Shown: positions 45,884 through 56,943 of the stretch, one piece after another
How the letters are laid out: each line of letters starts with the position of its first letter
How positions within the stretch are numbered: position 1 is the first letter of the stretch
Assembly (NCBI GenBank): GCA_001599975.1
Contig: BCIO01000007.1
Location: 128,595-192,594 of the forward strand
DNA: 64,000 nucleotides
From: Cystobasidiopsis lactophilus
Lineage: Eukaryota > Basidiomycota > Agaricostilbomycetes > Agaricostilbales > Chionosphaeraceae
Direction of reading: 5' to 3'
The notes under the pieces: generated by a model
The model's database searches: none
Seen by the model: only the letters and a program-made list of their open reading frames with translations
Told to the model about the DNA's origin: nothing
Made by a program: the position numbers and the translations under genes

Positions 45884-46594
45884 CGGTTGCGCTTGTCTGA
45901 GTACAGGGTCACGATGTGTTCGCTGCTTACCGGTGTGAATCGGAGATAATGATTATCGCCACTCTACACTCTCTGCCCTCACTTGGTCTTTGCTTCGAAG
46001 TCTTTCTTGGCGAAAGGCCTGAGAGTTTCTTTCGTTGCACGAATCTGGACAGTGAAGACAAGCACCACTTGAGAGCAGGCGGACGAGCTGAACCTGAACT
46101 ATTTGAAAGCCTTGATTATTCCGTCGCCACCGAAAGTTCAAATTTCGCCACCACTGGCATGATGGCTTCGCGGTAAGCAAATTAAAGCTCACTGGGCGGT
46201 GCCTTAAAGGCGTGGTCAACGTCACAAGCAAAGGACTGGGGACTGGGTTTTGGTAATACAAAAAAGCGCAAAAAGGCTATAAAGCACACAGAGGGGAAAA
46301 AAGGGAGCGGTCCAAACCAGCCGCCTCTCTGTCTTTAGGCCGGCCGCCCGAGACCTGTTCCCTTTGCCCCTTTTTGAAAAAGATACCGAGGAACGAGCTC
46401 TTGCAAAGAGGTGGCGTGTCGGGGTGGGCACTTAGTAGATACTGCTTTTTTCGGGAGGGATGGGTGTAGACAGGAGAAAAGCGAGGTCAAGAGGGCGCCA
46501 GAGAGGACGAGTGGTCGAAAGCGAGAGTGGTGGAAGGCAGAAAGAAATACACGGGTAAGAGTAGAGAGAGAGGGAAACAAGAGCCGACGAGTGT
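45884..46594. other. Convergent intergenic region
   Basis: About 710 bases lie between convergent stops. The right half is purine-rich on the + strand. No gene is supported. Confidence 0.4.
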
Positions 46595-48221
46595 TTAGAG
46601 GGAGGTGATGGACGCCGCCGGGAAGGTGACGATATGAGTCGACGACCCGCCAGTGGAGCCACGCTGGGAGTCCCTCCTGTCCTTCCTGCCTGCCGCCCGC
46701 CTCCCGTTCCTAGACGCCGCCGATGTAGGCGAAGTGCCAAAAGTTGCGAACCCCGGTTGCTTCGCGCCTAGGCCAGGAATGTACTTTTGCTGCGCCCGGT
46801 AGTCCGAGTCGAGCAGGATAGGTCCGTGGTTCTCCTTAGAAGAGGCGGAGGACAAGGAAGAAGGCGAAGGGTGGCGCTCGGTTAGTGGCGGAAATGCCTG
46901 CTCTAGCGGCTGGCCTTGGAACGTCAATGGCGAAGGCGGCGGGCTGTGCACTCGCGTAGAGGACTTGGAAGGGGTAGATTGGTGGGAGGTCGGCGTCCGA
47001 GGCGAATTAAGTAGGGAGGTCTTGGAGCCTAGAGGTGGGAGGGAGGCGGTGGCCGCTGCGAACCGCGGGTCCATGGCTAGCGACATGGCGGGGGATCGCA
47101 TGGGTGCACCGGGCCCTAAAGGTGGAGGGGAAGCGAGGACATTAGGGGGTGGGCCCAAAGGCGGCATGGCCATGGGCGAAGGTAGGTTGACCCTCAGGGG
47201 CGGCGAAGCCAGCATGCTGCCCGACCCAGGCGGGGAATTGGAGAAGGACCTGATGGGCGACGTTCCCAAGTGTTGCTGGTGCAGCACGTTGGGCGGCGGG
47301 GGCGGGCCTGGAAACGGCAGAGGTGGGCTCTTGAGCATGCTGGTCGAGGGCGACGGGGTGGACCGGTTGATCAGAAGCGGCGCCGGGTGTGTCAAAGATG
47401 CCTCCCACGCTTGCTGGTGGGACTTGAAGATGTTCATGGTGACCCGGGCATCTTCGAGGCTCGAGTGCTCGCCGGTCTGGAAGTCGACGCCGAGCACCAA
47501 TTTGGCCAGGGCGCGCAGGCTGGGGCGCGTGGTGCATGCTAGGCGGTGCAGCGGCTCGTAGCAGGCCGTGTCGCGGGTGTGGGATTTTGGGTGGGCGAGG
47601 CCGAGGACCTGCAGCGTGACCTCGTCAGCATTCCACTCCTGCCCGAACGTCAAGGGATCTCAGAGCCTGATTGGCCCTAAGCAAAGACGCACCTCGAGGT
47701 CGTTGAACACGGCGTGGCCGACCAAGACTTTGCCCTTGATGACCTCCCGCACCCGCTGCTGGACCTGGGCGAACGGCGGCGCCCCTTTGAGGTCCTCCTC
47801 CCGTATGCCGGACACCCAAGAGCGGTAGTCGGTGACCTGCTCTGAGGGCGCGCAGAAGCTGTCGAGCAGCAGGTTGCCCCAATAGTCGCAGATCGACACC
47901 CGAGCCAAGGCGGACAGCTGGCCGGCCGCTCCCACGCCGACAAACTCGGCGTCCAAAGCGATGTCTGATCGTGGATCCAGTGGTCAGTATATGCTTCAAG
48001 GATGCACTAGAGCAGGCAGACGGGCACGAACAGCACAGCGGGTCGTATTCCAGCAAGTGTAACGGTGCAAGGGGCGAAGACGGCCTCGGAACTTGGGCGA
48101 ACTTGTGCGGGCTGGCCTGGTAGAAGGGCATCGGCTGGGGCGCAAAGGGACCAGCGCCATAGTGGCCAGCGCCAGGGCTCATGAACGGGTCCGGGCCGTG
48201 CTGAAGAGCGACCATTCCCAT
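46595..48221 (-). CDS. REX4: RNA exonuclease 4 (DEDDh)
   Basis: Rex4-type enzymes are 3'-5' exonucleases that act in rRNA processing. The ATG at 48219-48221 gives MGMVALQHGPDPFMSPGAG and a Pro-rich leader. After an intron the exonuclease domain reads LDAEFVGVGAAGQLSALARV (DxE), SICDYWGNLLLDSFCAPSEQ, VTDYRSWVSGIREEDLKGAP, GKVLVGHAVFNDLE (second Asp), SHTRDTACYEPLHRLACTTR and TGEHSSLEDARVTMNIFKSH (His and last Asp). The C-terminal 250 residues are a Pro/Ser-rich disordered tail (PPLPFPGPPPPPNVLHQQ), much longer than in yeast Rex4. A shared ancestry with ISG20-type enzymes is possible, but the ALARVS block fits Rex4. Confidence 0.85.
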
Positions 48222-49705
48222 TTTGCTAAGAGGCGAAGGGGCTGAGAAACGAGTAAAGTGGGCTGCGAAGTGCAAAGGCGGAGGGTGTTGTACATGCGGC
48301 TGCCAGCCAGGCGACGTCAATAAGGTCAGGAGCCAGGGCTGGGAGCCTAGGAGGATGCCATGTTGGATGTAACGCTCAAACCCTGCACTTTCGAAGGAAC
48401 TTGCGCTGTGACCCCCTCAATTGACCCCCCCCGTCGCTCGCCTTCGCTTTGGCCTCTTGCCTTTGTACTGCCAACGGGCCAGTGCTCAGCTGTTCAATTG
48501 TACTCTCGTGATGTATGCAAACGCCCTGGACTCGAGCCTTGCCCAGCCGGTGCGACTTTGGCCTGCGAAAACAGCCTTCTGTCGAACGTTGCGCTCTGGA
48601 ATGCGGCCTCGTCCCCGAACATGCCTTGTTGCTCTTGCTTTACTGTCGCGTATTGCATGCTTTGCTGGCTATAGATCCCAGAATTCAGTTGGAATCGCCA
48701 GGGGAGTTGTCAGGTCTTCGCGCAGAGAAGGCAGAACATTCGTTTCAGGTCAGGCACTCCTGTCTCTTTTTCTGCCGAGATAGAGAAGTCATCAAGTCAG
48801 GAGGCGGTGGTCTTACATCTTGATCGACTCCTGTTGAGCGATAAGAACTGCTTGGTGTCGTGGGATGAGGGCTTGGGCGGTGGCGGTTCTCCAAGTGGCA
48901 ACTTTGGAAGTTGAGCTCACGGTACGGTGTTGGCTCCACTCTATGCACTCCTCTGGAGAGTTCTTATCAAGACCAATCGGGTACAGGTCTGATGTTGGCT
49001 CCCGGTCCCTTGCTGCTCGAGAATGTGGGAGCTGCATGTCCTTCGACTCTTGTGGTCTAGAAGCGCCCCGCCGGAAATCAAGAAACGCTCCTCGCCGTCA
49101 AACACTATCCCAAAATTATTGGCTGCTTTGTCTCAAGCGCGCAGTCTCATCCTTGGAAGAGTCGCTCCTCAACTTGCACTCCGGAGGAGGTCAAAAAGTC
49201 AGGTTGGAAGAACGTCATCGAGATCTTGGACTCCGACTGAAGCTGCTCCCGTTCCTCGCTCCTACGCCTTCCTTCCTTGCCGACAGCGGATCGTTCAAAG
49301 ATTTGATACTGCCGCCGTACCTTTCTGACGCTTTCGAGTCCAAACTCTTCCACCGCATCAGCGGTCACGACTGCTCAATTGCCACTCTTACGCTTGCTTA
49401 TTGCCCCAAGCTTAGCACCTTCCCCATCATGAATCATCTCCGCCCGCAAGAGCATGGACATCGTGATGGGTAAACGAAGGGGTCTTGGGATTTAGGACTT
49501 CTGGCATCTGTGGGCACCGAGGGCATCCTACAAATGTTGTTGCGTGGCCCGGCGAAATTGTACAAAATAGCATTTCACCTGCCATTGCAGCGTCGGCGAA
49601 GAGACTAAAATGACGGTTGCCCGCCACTGCCCATGGGCACTTTACCCCACACCCTGCCGCAACTGAGAACGCAATCCCTTTCAAGCGCAACGACGAATCC
49701 TGAAC
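48222..49705. other. Unassigned interval with a coding-like frame
   Basis: No established gene. A + frame ending at 49471 contains RLKLLPFLAPTPSFLADSGS and FKDLILPPYLSDAFESKLFH, which looks protein-like. Upstream frames (48480-48780) may supply more exons. I cannot model the gene or name a family. Confidence 0.35.
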
Positions 49706-50847
49706 ATGGCTGAAGTGTCTTTCGAAGGAAGAGTGGTGATCGTCACGGGAGCGGCTGGTGGGCTTGGAGGCGAATACGCCAAGCTCTTGGCTTCACGAAA
49801 GGCGACTGTCATCTGCTCCGATATTTTCAACACTGTCGAGGCGACCGTCAAGGCGTGTGAAGAGGCCGGTGGGAAAGCGGTGTCCTGGGTGGTGGATGTG
49901 ACGGATCGACGGGCGGTGGAAGCGGGCATCGCAGGCTTCATCAAGCAGTTTGGCAGAATTGATGCCCTTATAAACAACGCTGGTGAGTCTCAATCTACGT
50001 ATGCAAAGCTTTACGAACCTCGCATGTGCAGGCACTATGATTTCTGGGGACTTCATGAAGCACACAGTAGAGGAAGACCGGGCCATCATCGAGTCGGTCA
50101 CTGATACGCCTGTTTGATGAGTCTTGCTGGGCTAAGAATGGTTCTACAGGCTGCATCTTCTCGCTCCCGCGCACTTGATCAAGACGGTTTGGCCGCACAT
50201 GAAGAAGGCTGGCTATGGCCGCATCTTGAACGTGACCAGCAATGCTTCGTACGGTTTGCACGACTGGGCAATGTGTGAGCGAGAAGAACGTTACAACAAA
50301 CGACGTCCACTGAAGTGGCTCCAGATGGTGCCGCCAAGGGAGCCCAAACGTCATTGGCCCGGAGTCTGGCAATGGAGGGCGCCCCAGATAGTAAGTGCAA
50401 ATCCTCTTTGTGGCCGCTTCTACCGCTTAAAAGGCCATAAAACAGACATCAAAATCAACTCGCTTGCTCCATTTGGCGTTTCGGTCAACGCTCAAAAGGC
50501 GCTCGAGGATAAGAGGCTCGCGAACTTGATGAAAGACTGCAAACCGGTCTTCGTGGCGCCATTGGCCGCTTATGCAAGTATTTCAGCCTTCCCGAGAGAA
50601 CACTGCTGATTACGCGTCCTCATAGCTCGTCAGTGACCAGGTGCCGTTTTCGGGCCATTGCTTTTCGTCTGGTGGCGGGCATGTTGTCGAATTCGCCTAT
50701 GGGACGCTAGAGGTCGGGCAGTGTGCTCCGACTGCCTTCACCATTGAGAAAGTGGGAAAGTGGATGGCTGAAGAGCGGGGACCTTTCCGCATGCAGCGCA
50801 ACGGGGCCGACTTCATGGCAGACTTTTTCAACGAATCCAAGCAATGA
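49706..50847 (+). CDS. Short-chain dehydrogenase, peroxisomal multifunctional-enzyme-like
   Basis: This is a classical SDR close to the hydroxyacyl-CoA dehydrogenase unit of MFE-2. Exon 1 reads MAEVSFEGRVVIVTGAAGGL (cofactor motif), VVDVTDRRAVEAGIAGFIKQ and FGRIDALINNAG. Later exons read GTMISGDFMKHTVEEDRAII, HLIKTVWPHMKKAGYGRILN, VTSNASYGLHDWAMYGAAKG (Ser and YxxxK; the Tyr codon is split by an intron) and AQTSLARSLAMEGAP. Then follow NIKINSLAPFGVSVNAQKAL and FVAPLAAYLVSDQVPFSGHC. The last intron (50574-50625) has a GC donor (gcaagt). The end is TIEKVGKWMAEERGPFRMQR and FFNESKQ. No PTS1 is present, so the location is unclear. Confidence 0.85.
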
Positions 50848-51353
50848 AGCGCGTCCTTGTCAAGAAAATGCAACAAGGACCTCTCTGATCGCTAGAAAGG
50901 CAGTTCGACCGAATGTCCTTCGGTGGCAAAATTTGGCGATGGCGCGCCGCTGATGCTGCAATGCAATCGGACGAGCAGTTTTGCAGGCTTCGAGCATAAA
51001 TCGTCGGATGGTAGTGCTGTACGAGTTATTTCAGAAGCAGAGAAGACACCCAAAAGTCACAGTCAAGGCCGTTCGCCTCCAACCCGTTCGAGCGACTCCT
51101 GTTTTGGTGCGACGAAGACTACCTCCCTTTGATTCACTCTAGTCAGCGTTTGGGATCCTCGTGGGGCACATCTGTGCCCGGATTCACCCCCACCACCTTT
51201 GCGCAATTGCTTGGTCGCGCACAAGACGGCTCGAGGAGCTCGAGCCGGCGTTGCCACTGGCGGCCTCGTCAAGTCGCATTGACAATTACTTGGACGCCTT
51301 CAACTGGCTTGCGATTGTGGTCGTCTACACCGTTCAATCGACAGTCGCTGTTC
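50848..51353. other. Intergenic region, no clear gene
   Basis: About 500 bases contain no supported gene apart from possible 5' leader sequence of the DUF7918 gene. Confidence 0.4.
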
Positions 51354-52416
51354 ATGCCCTGCTTCGAAGCGGATCGCCTCGACTGCTGGATTGGGCTGGG
51401 CGCCCACCCGAACACCGTCGACCTGCCTGAATACACAACGGATATCTCAGGCCCCAGCGCCTCTTGCTTCATCGGTGTCGAGAGTAACAAACAATTCTGC
51501 GTTCGTTGCCGTCAGGACAGTGCGGGCTGCCAGAATGACTTGTTCCTGCAGGTTCACTTCCAAAATGAAAGTCAGTACTCTTTCAGCTGCAAGCTCATCA
51601 CCGACGGTACTAAGCAAGTTACTGAACGCCAATGTCTGTCGCCCAAATCTGGATGAAATCCCAGCTGCTCGCCACAAGACTCCTCAGAAGTCCTTTTGGT
51701 TCGCCCGCGCCAGCGCCACAACGATGCGTCCCTTTCATTTCTCAGGCATCACCCTGACTGAAAACTAAGACGAAGCCTGCCAAAATGAGCAAATCGTGAA
51801 GAACTTGGGAAGCAGTGAGCTCGTTGCTGAGTGGGTGCGGCTTCGCCTCTGATTCTAGCTGTCCAGTCCGCTTCGAGATCCGGCGCATCCGAGACACTCG
51901 ACCCAAGCATTCACCGCATACTCCTATCGCGACACCGTCAACTCAAGCTTTTCACGAGAAGTGAGCGAGCATCGTTGTGGCGGGGAATCTGAGCCATGTT
52001 GACCGCGCCCCTCTTTTCAGAACCAAAAAGGCGCAGCTCTCTGCAACGGTGGGGTTTGGACAAGAGGCCGTGAATCCGGATCCTATGAGACGAGTTCATT
52101 CCGACTACATTGACCCAAAGGACGGCCCGCCGTTTCGTTCCTGGGTGTTCTACTACCGGTCCAATGGCAAGCTGCGTCGCTCGATAACCAATAGACCTTC
52201 TGACTCAGTTAGCAACTAGAATGGTTGGAAGCTCATGGTCACAAGCCGATGGTGATCCAAACGAAGCCCGCGGTCGTCTACATCTCAGACGACGAGCGAC
52301 CAGTTGCTTCCACGTCTACACTCAAGAGACCCAAGCAAGAAGATTCAGGTCCCAGTCGCAAAAAGGCAAAGAGGGCGTCGCAGGCCAAGAAGGAGGTGAT
52401 CGAGCTGTCTGAATGA
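51354..52416 (+). CDS. DUF7918 protein (possibly disrupted)
   Basis: DUF7918 proteins are fungal proteins of unknown function. The N-terminal block reads DCWIGLGAHPNTVDLPEYTT, SASCFIGVESNKQFCVRC, then ARHKTPQKSFWFARASATTM and RPFHFSGITLTEN. At this point an in-frame TAA (51766-51768) follows, after which the frame continues DEACQNEQIVKNLGS. Further exons give IRFEIRRIRDTRPKHSPH, TKKAQLSATVGFGQEA, GPPFRSWVFYYRSNGKL and a last exon with VYISDDERPVASTSTLKRPK and a basic nuclear-signal-like end (SRKKAKRASQAKKE). All blocks fit the family order. The stop may be an error, a pseudogene mutation, or bypassed by a 42-nt intron that would remove family residues. The 5' end is tentative. Confidence 0.55.
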
Positions 52417-52912
52417 TGGTGCGTTTTTTAACTCAACACTTCGAGATCGTAAAGGTCTCACGCATTTTGGCAGATACCCGCATGCTGTCGATTTCGTCAA
52501 TCCATCAGTGCCCACACGCGAGACATACCCAAAGCAATACGAAGACGCTTTGAGAGGCAGGTGGAGACAACGTTGCCAGGCGCCGCCGAGTGGCAAAAGT
52601 TTGGAACTTGTCTGCGAAAAAAGCTTGCAACGTTAGAAAGATGACTTGAGCTCCTCAGGACAAGAGAGGGTTTTGAAGTGGCCTGAAGACAGACGAGTTG
52701 CGCCCCCCAAAGGACTCAGGCCGGTAATCGGTGGCAACCGCCGTCACCTTGTGATTGAAAATGGACCTTGGTGGCGATACGAGACGAAGATCTGGGGGGC
52801 AAGGGGCTTGGGCTATTTACTTTTGGAAATCATATGCATCCGTCACAGTGCTAATGTTACAGGAAGGTCGTATCGTGAAGTGTGTGTGTGTTCTTACAAC
52901 AAGCCGAAGCCT
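52417..52912. other. Convergent intergenic region
   Basis: About 500 bases separate the DUF7918 gene and the peptidase stop. No gene is supported. Confidence 0.4.
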
Positions 52913-54892
52913 TCAAAACAGCGGCTGGCCACTCCCAAACCCGTCTTCGTCCACCTCGCAATGCACGTGGAGCTCGTCGCTGATCGTGCCGTTGAGCATG
53001 TACGCCGCCACCCTCTTGGTCGCGCAGGTTGATTTTTGGGACAGCGCGCAGTGCCCGAGCCCGCCGACTTGCTGGACCAGCCGAGCGTTGTTGCCCAGCC
53101 GGTGTCGCAATTGCACAGCGGAGGCAAGAGGCGTGACTGGGTCCAAGGTGTTGGAGAGGATCAACACCGGCGTGTTCAAGGTGGAGTTGTCGAGGGTGAA
53201 GGAGGATTCAAAGCGCGAGCGCCTAGGGGTGTCGAAGGCCGGGCAGAAGAGGCCAAAGAGGAAGCCATCGCCGGTCCGGGTGGAGAAGCGTTCTAAGCCG
53301 GAAGTGACTAGTGCAGCCGCGGTGGAGGGCGAGTCGATCGCTGGGGTTTGAGAGGACGCGTAGGGCTTGCTGTCTTGGCACTGTTTGCCGTTGTGCTCAA
53401 CATTTATCCTCATTGGATAATGTGAGCGAGGACTCACGTAGATCCCGAAGAAGGGCAAGCCGACAGTAATGGCCGGGCCAGGTCTAGTCGCCAGCGCCAG
53501 CGGAGCATAATCGCCATTCAAAGCGGCATCTAGCACTTGTGTAAACATAGGCCAGCCTGCGCGTTGGTACATGGCGACGAAGATCAAGGAGCGGAGGTGG
53601 GAAGCGCGGACGACCTCGGGGAAGTCGGTGCCGAACACCGGCTGGGGCTTGGCGTAGAGGGAGTCGATTAATGCGTCGATGCGGTGGAGGATGGTGGATG
53701 CTTTCCCGAGATGGGACAGAGCGCAGTCGGAGGGGTGCGAGATGCAGAGGTCGGCGAAAGTCGAGAGGAGGTCGTCGTTGTCGTTAAATGTTTCTGTAAG
53801 GATCGCTGCAAGAGTAAGCCACAATGGGCTAAAGGATGATCAGAGCCTTACTGTGCTCGTAGTTCTCCTCCGCGGTGCCCTTCCACTCATCCCAAGAGAC
53901 AACGCCGTCCAAGATGAACTTGCCGATCCTTTCTTTAGGCAGGATCTGGAGCAGGTATTGGCCCAGCATGGTGCCGTACGAGAATCCCCAATCTGTGCGG
54001 TGCCCTCAGATCGGAATCTTGGTATTAAGATTGAAGATAGGGAGCCCAAAAAAAAAACGCACAGTTCAAAGGCTCGTCCTCGCCTTCGAGGGTGCGAGCG
54101 ATAAAGTCTGCGTCTCTAGCCGTCGCTTCCGTTCCTGTTCATGCGAGCCCAAGACTTAGCAACCCATCGCAAGGGTGCTGGAGATGAGGGGGGAGGGGAC
54201 GAACCCATGAACTGGGCCCACTCGCCCGTCCTGTCCAAGCACCTCTTCCCAAGCGCCTTCATGCCCGCTCCCAGTTCCCCCAACTGCCTCTCCAACTCCC
54301 CTTGCACCTCTTTCCCCTTGATCAAAGTCAAGTTGGCGGGTAAGTTCAAGTAGTAATTCCCGTGCAGCTCTGCAAAGTGCCTCTCTTCCTCGGCCGAGTC
54401 GAAGCAGTCAAACGAGGGCGCGGTCAACCCCACGCCCCTCGGGTCCCAAGAGACAATGTCGAACTGGCCTTGTAATTGGTCGGAGAGGGTGGAAGCTTGG
54501 GTGCGGAGGAAGTCCAACCCCGAAGCTCCCGGGCCGCCAGGGTTGGTTAAGACGCTGCCTGAGCTCTTGCCGCTTGCTTTGTACCGAGCCAAAGCCAGAG
54601 TGAACACCTCTTCGTGCGCTGGGGAATGCCAATCTCGAGGGACGTCCAGCTTGGCGCACTGCAATCTTGCATCGCTGCCAGACCCGGGGCAGGCTTGCCA
54701 GTGAACCAAAGGCGGGTCAGACAGGGCAGAGGGGAGGTAGCATAAGTAGAAGAAGACCAGGCTGGAGGCTGCTACTGCCACCAACAGCTTCTTGCCCAAG
54801 CAACAGGGCGAGATGCGCCGGGGTCTGCGAAGCGCGGGTTCGTCGGTGGCGAGAGGCAGCAAGGCGCTCTTCTCCGTCGCCCGCCGTGGCAT
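52913..54892 (-). CDS. Membrane-anchored TAP-like serine peptidase (alpha/beta-hydrolase)
   Basis: This resembles tripeptidyl aminopeptidases of family S33 with a TAP C-terminal domain. The ATG at 54892 gives a basic N-terminus, then a single anchor KLLVAVAASSLVFFYLCYLP, so it is probably a type II membrane or secreted-pathway protein. The hydrolase part has CAKLDVPRDWHSPAHEEVFT, GSVLTNPGGPGASGLDFLRT, QFDIVSWDPRGVGLTAPSFD and WGFSYGTMLGQYLLQILPKE (GxSYG nucleophile), then FILDGVVSWDEWKGTAEENY. Later exons have GLFCPAFDTPRRSRFES and TPVLILSNTLDPVTPLASAV (Asp), then QQVGGLGHCALSQKSTCATK (His). The stop is at 52913. The triad is complete. An extended upstream reading frame lacks an ATG. Confidence 0.85.
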
Positions 54893-55373
54893 CTCTCCTG
54901 ACACACACAAGCGTGGTTGAAAGGGCAAAGAGTAAACAGACAAAAGCGCGACGAAAATTTTGAAGTCGATGACGTGGGTGAAGGTCGACTTTCGTGGAGG
55001 GAGTCAATGACGATGTTTGTGGGCAGAAGTAGTCAATTGCATTATATGAGGGAGTAACGTTTTGTGCAAGTCTAACAAGGCCGGGTCAAGAAAGTCCGTG
55101 TGCGGCCCGAAAAGAGGTCGTGGGTAACAAAAAGATGGGCTCCCAGCGTTCTCTTCTGGCGAGGCTGAGAAGGGGGTATCGTTCAGAGGGCAAAAAAGCG
55201 AATGTGGATGTTTGTTGAAATGTGTAGGAAAAGACAAAAGCGAAGGTGTACAAGGGCTGTGGGAGAACGAGGTGCGTGTGCTTTACAAAGGGAGGGGTGG
55301 CGAAAAATGGGTTGAGCAGCGACAAGGGGCTGGTGGAGGGCAGAGGGCGGTGTCTGTGGGCGTCGGAGTGTTT
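54893..55373. other. Intergenic region, peptidase promoter side
   Basis: About 480 bases contain no supported gene. Alternative splicing of the AN1 gene could extend its tail to about 55283. Confidence 0.35.
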
Positions 55374-56130
55374 CTATGAGTACAAGGATTCATATGGTAA
55401 AAGTGCCGGCCACTCACTGTGCAAAGAAGGCGAAAAGTTAGCGGTGGATGGGAAAGGTGGTGAGCCGGCACTTTCAAAAAGCGACGTCTGTGAGCGCCAA
55501 GCAACGGTGGATGAGCAACAAGCAACAAGCTCATAAGTAGAGGCAAGCGACCCACTGTGCAAGTTGGAAGAAGCGGCGGCCGACTCCTGCTCGAGCTTGG
55601 CCTTGTTGAGGTCGAACGCGCGCTTCTTGGTCTCGTCCAAGGCGGAGCACGAGTGCTGCTCCGGTATGCGGTGCTCACCGCAGAACCTGTATGGTTGCAA
55701 GAATCAATCGCTAGTCCCAAGTGAACTATAAGGGGAAGAAGGCGCATACCTCTGGTCGCACCCGTCGCACAAGCCGATCATGGTGAGCGCCGCGTTCTTG
55801 CAGCGTTCAGTGGGCAGCATCCAGTGGGAGCAGCGCTTCTTCTTCTCGCCTCCCCTCAGCCTCAGGCTCAGGTCGACCGTCTGGCCGCGCGCCAAGCCGT
55901 CCGAGTCGCCCAGGTCCCGGCCGCCAGCTAGAATGCGCTGGGAGTCGACTGGGATGCCTAATCGCTGGGCCAAGGTGGATTTCAGGGAGGAGACCGAGCT
56001 GGCTGAGTCGACATCTTTTGCCACCACCGACCCTAAGAATCAGTCCACCTGCCCAGGCTCGATAAGACCCAATGTTGGACGCACCGATGGCCAGAGTGGA
56101 GCCTGACAAGGAGCGCACGAAGACTTGCAT
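55374..56130 (-). CDS. Ubiquitin-like / AN1 zinc-finger protein
   Basis: The ATG at 56130 gives MQVFVRSLSGSTLAI, the first strands of a ubiquitin-like fold. After introns it continues LKSTLAQRLGIPVDSQRILA, GGRDLGDSDGLARGQTVDLS and LRLRGG, a ubiquitin-like C-terminal strand with a Gly-Gly. A linker (EKKKR) leads to the AN1 finger CSHWMLPTERCKNAALTMIG, LCDGCDQR and FCGEHRIPEQHSC. A charged helix (KKRAFDLNKAKLEQESAA) follows. AN1 proteins often bind the proteasome or p97 system. The C-terminus is uncertain: a possible last intron (55417-55555) is flanked by a direct repeat TTGCACAGTG. If it is retained, the protein ends at 55374. Confidence 0.78.
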
Positions 56131-56943
56131 TCTTGTAAACTTGTGAAGATCTGACAGAGACAGGAATGAGCCCAACGCCAAAACATGAGACCACGCAAGC
56201 GCCCCTCGTTCGCACGGGTGGCGCTGCTGCTGTTCCCTCGGGCATGTTTTGGGGGGTGGACTTACAGGTGTGGATTAAAGGCAAAGGTCAAGAATCTAAG
56301 GAGGCTTCTAAGGTGGGTTTGGACGAGCAGGGACAAGGGCCGGACAAAGAAGCTCTTGGAAGGGGGCAAAGGGCCGCGGCCAATTTTGCGGCTCCGGATC
56401 GGAAGCTGACCTTTGGCTTGGAGGATGGGTTGGATAGCAACGACGAGTTGCTTGCTTTGAAAATCGTTGAGGAACAAGAACAAGATGTCGATTGAAGACT
56501 CGAGGCGGTTTACAGACCCCCTCTCTCGCTTTGTGTCGACCTCCTTTTTGTGCGGGCGCGCCCTGATTGAGGGGTTGGCCTTTTGTTCACGCTATCAATG
56601 ATCATGAGCGAGTCAAGAATTGTTATCACAAGAATGCTCAGAGACCGTGTTCGAGTCGAGGAACGCATGAACAGTGCCACTGCCCTGTCGATCTTTCTGG
56701 GCTTGTTCTCTTGGAGGCTCCCTTCCTGCTTTCAGAGGCTCCAATGGCTTCAAACCCCGTCTTAGCCTCGATGTGCACACCGACAGATTCACGAGAGAGG
56801 TCTTTTCGGGTGCTAGAGGAGCAACGAGAATGCGTTGAAGTCATGCCTGCCGAGGTCGACCTGAACAGAAGTGGTTCCCGAGGGATGGCAGGCTGTGCTA
56901 CCAGCTCAAGGATTCAGGGAGCGCTCCTTTTCCTTCAAGAACC
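56131..56943. other. Intergenic region with small frames
   Basis: A + frame at 56166-56495 ends DELLALKIVEEQEQDVD and could encode a small acidic protein, but its start lies only 36 bases from the AN1 start on the other strand. No other gene is supported. Confidence 0.3.

Noticed and set aside
50270-50330. A GA-AG intron or lost catalytic Tyr in the SDR at 49706
   Set aside because: On re-reading the bases (GCAATGTGTGAGC) a canonical GT donor after GCAATGT joins to ATGGTGCC and gives the expected Tyr codon, so splicing is normal and YxxxK is intact.
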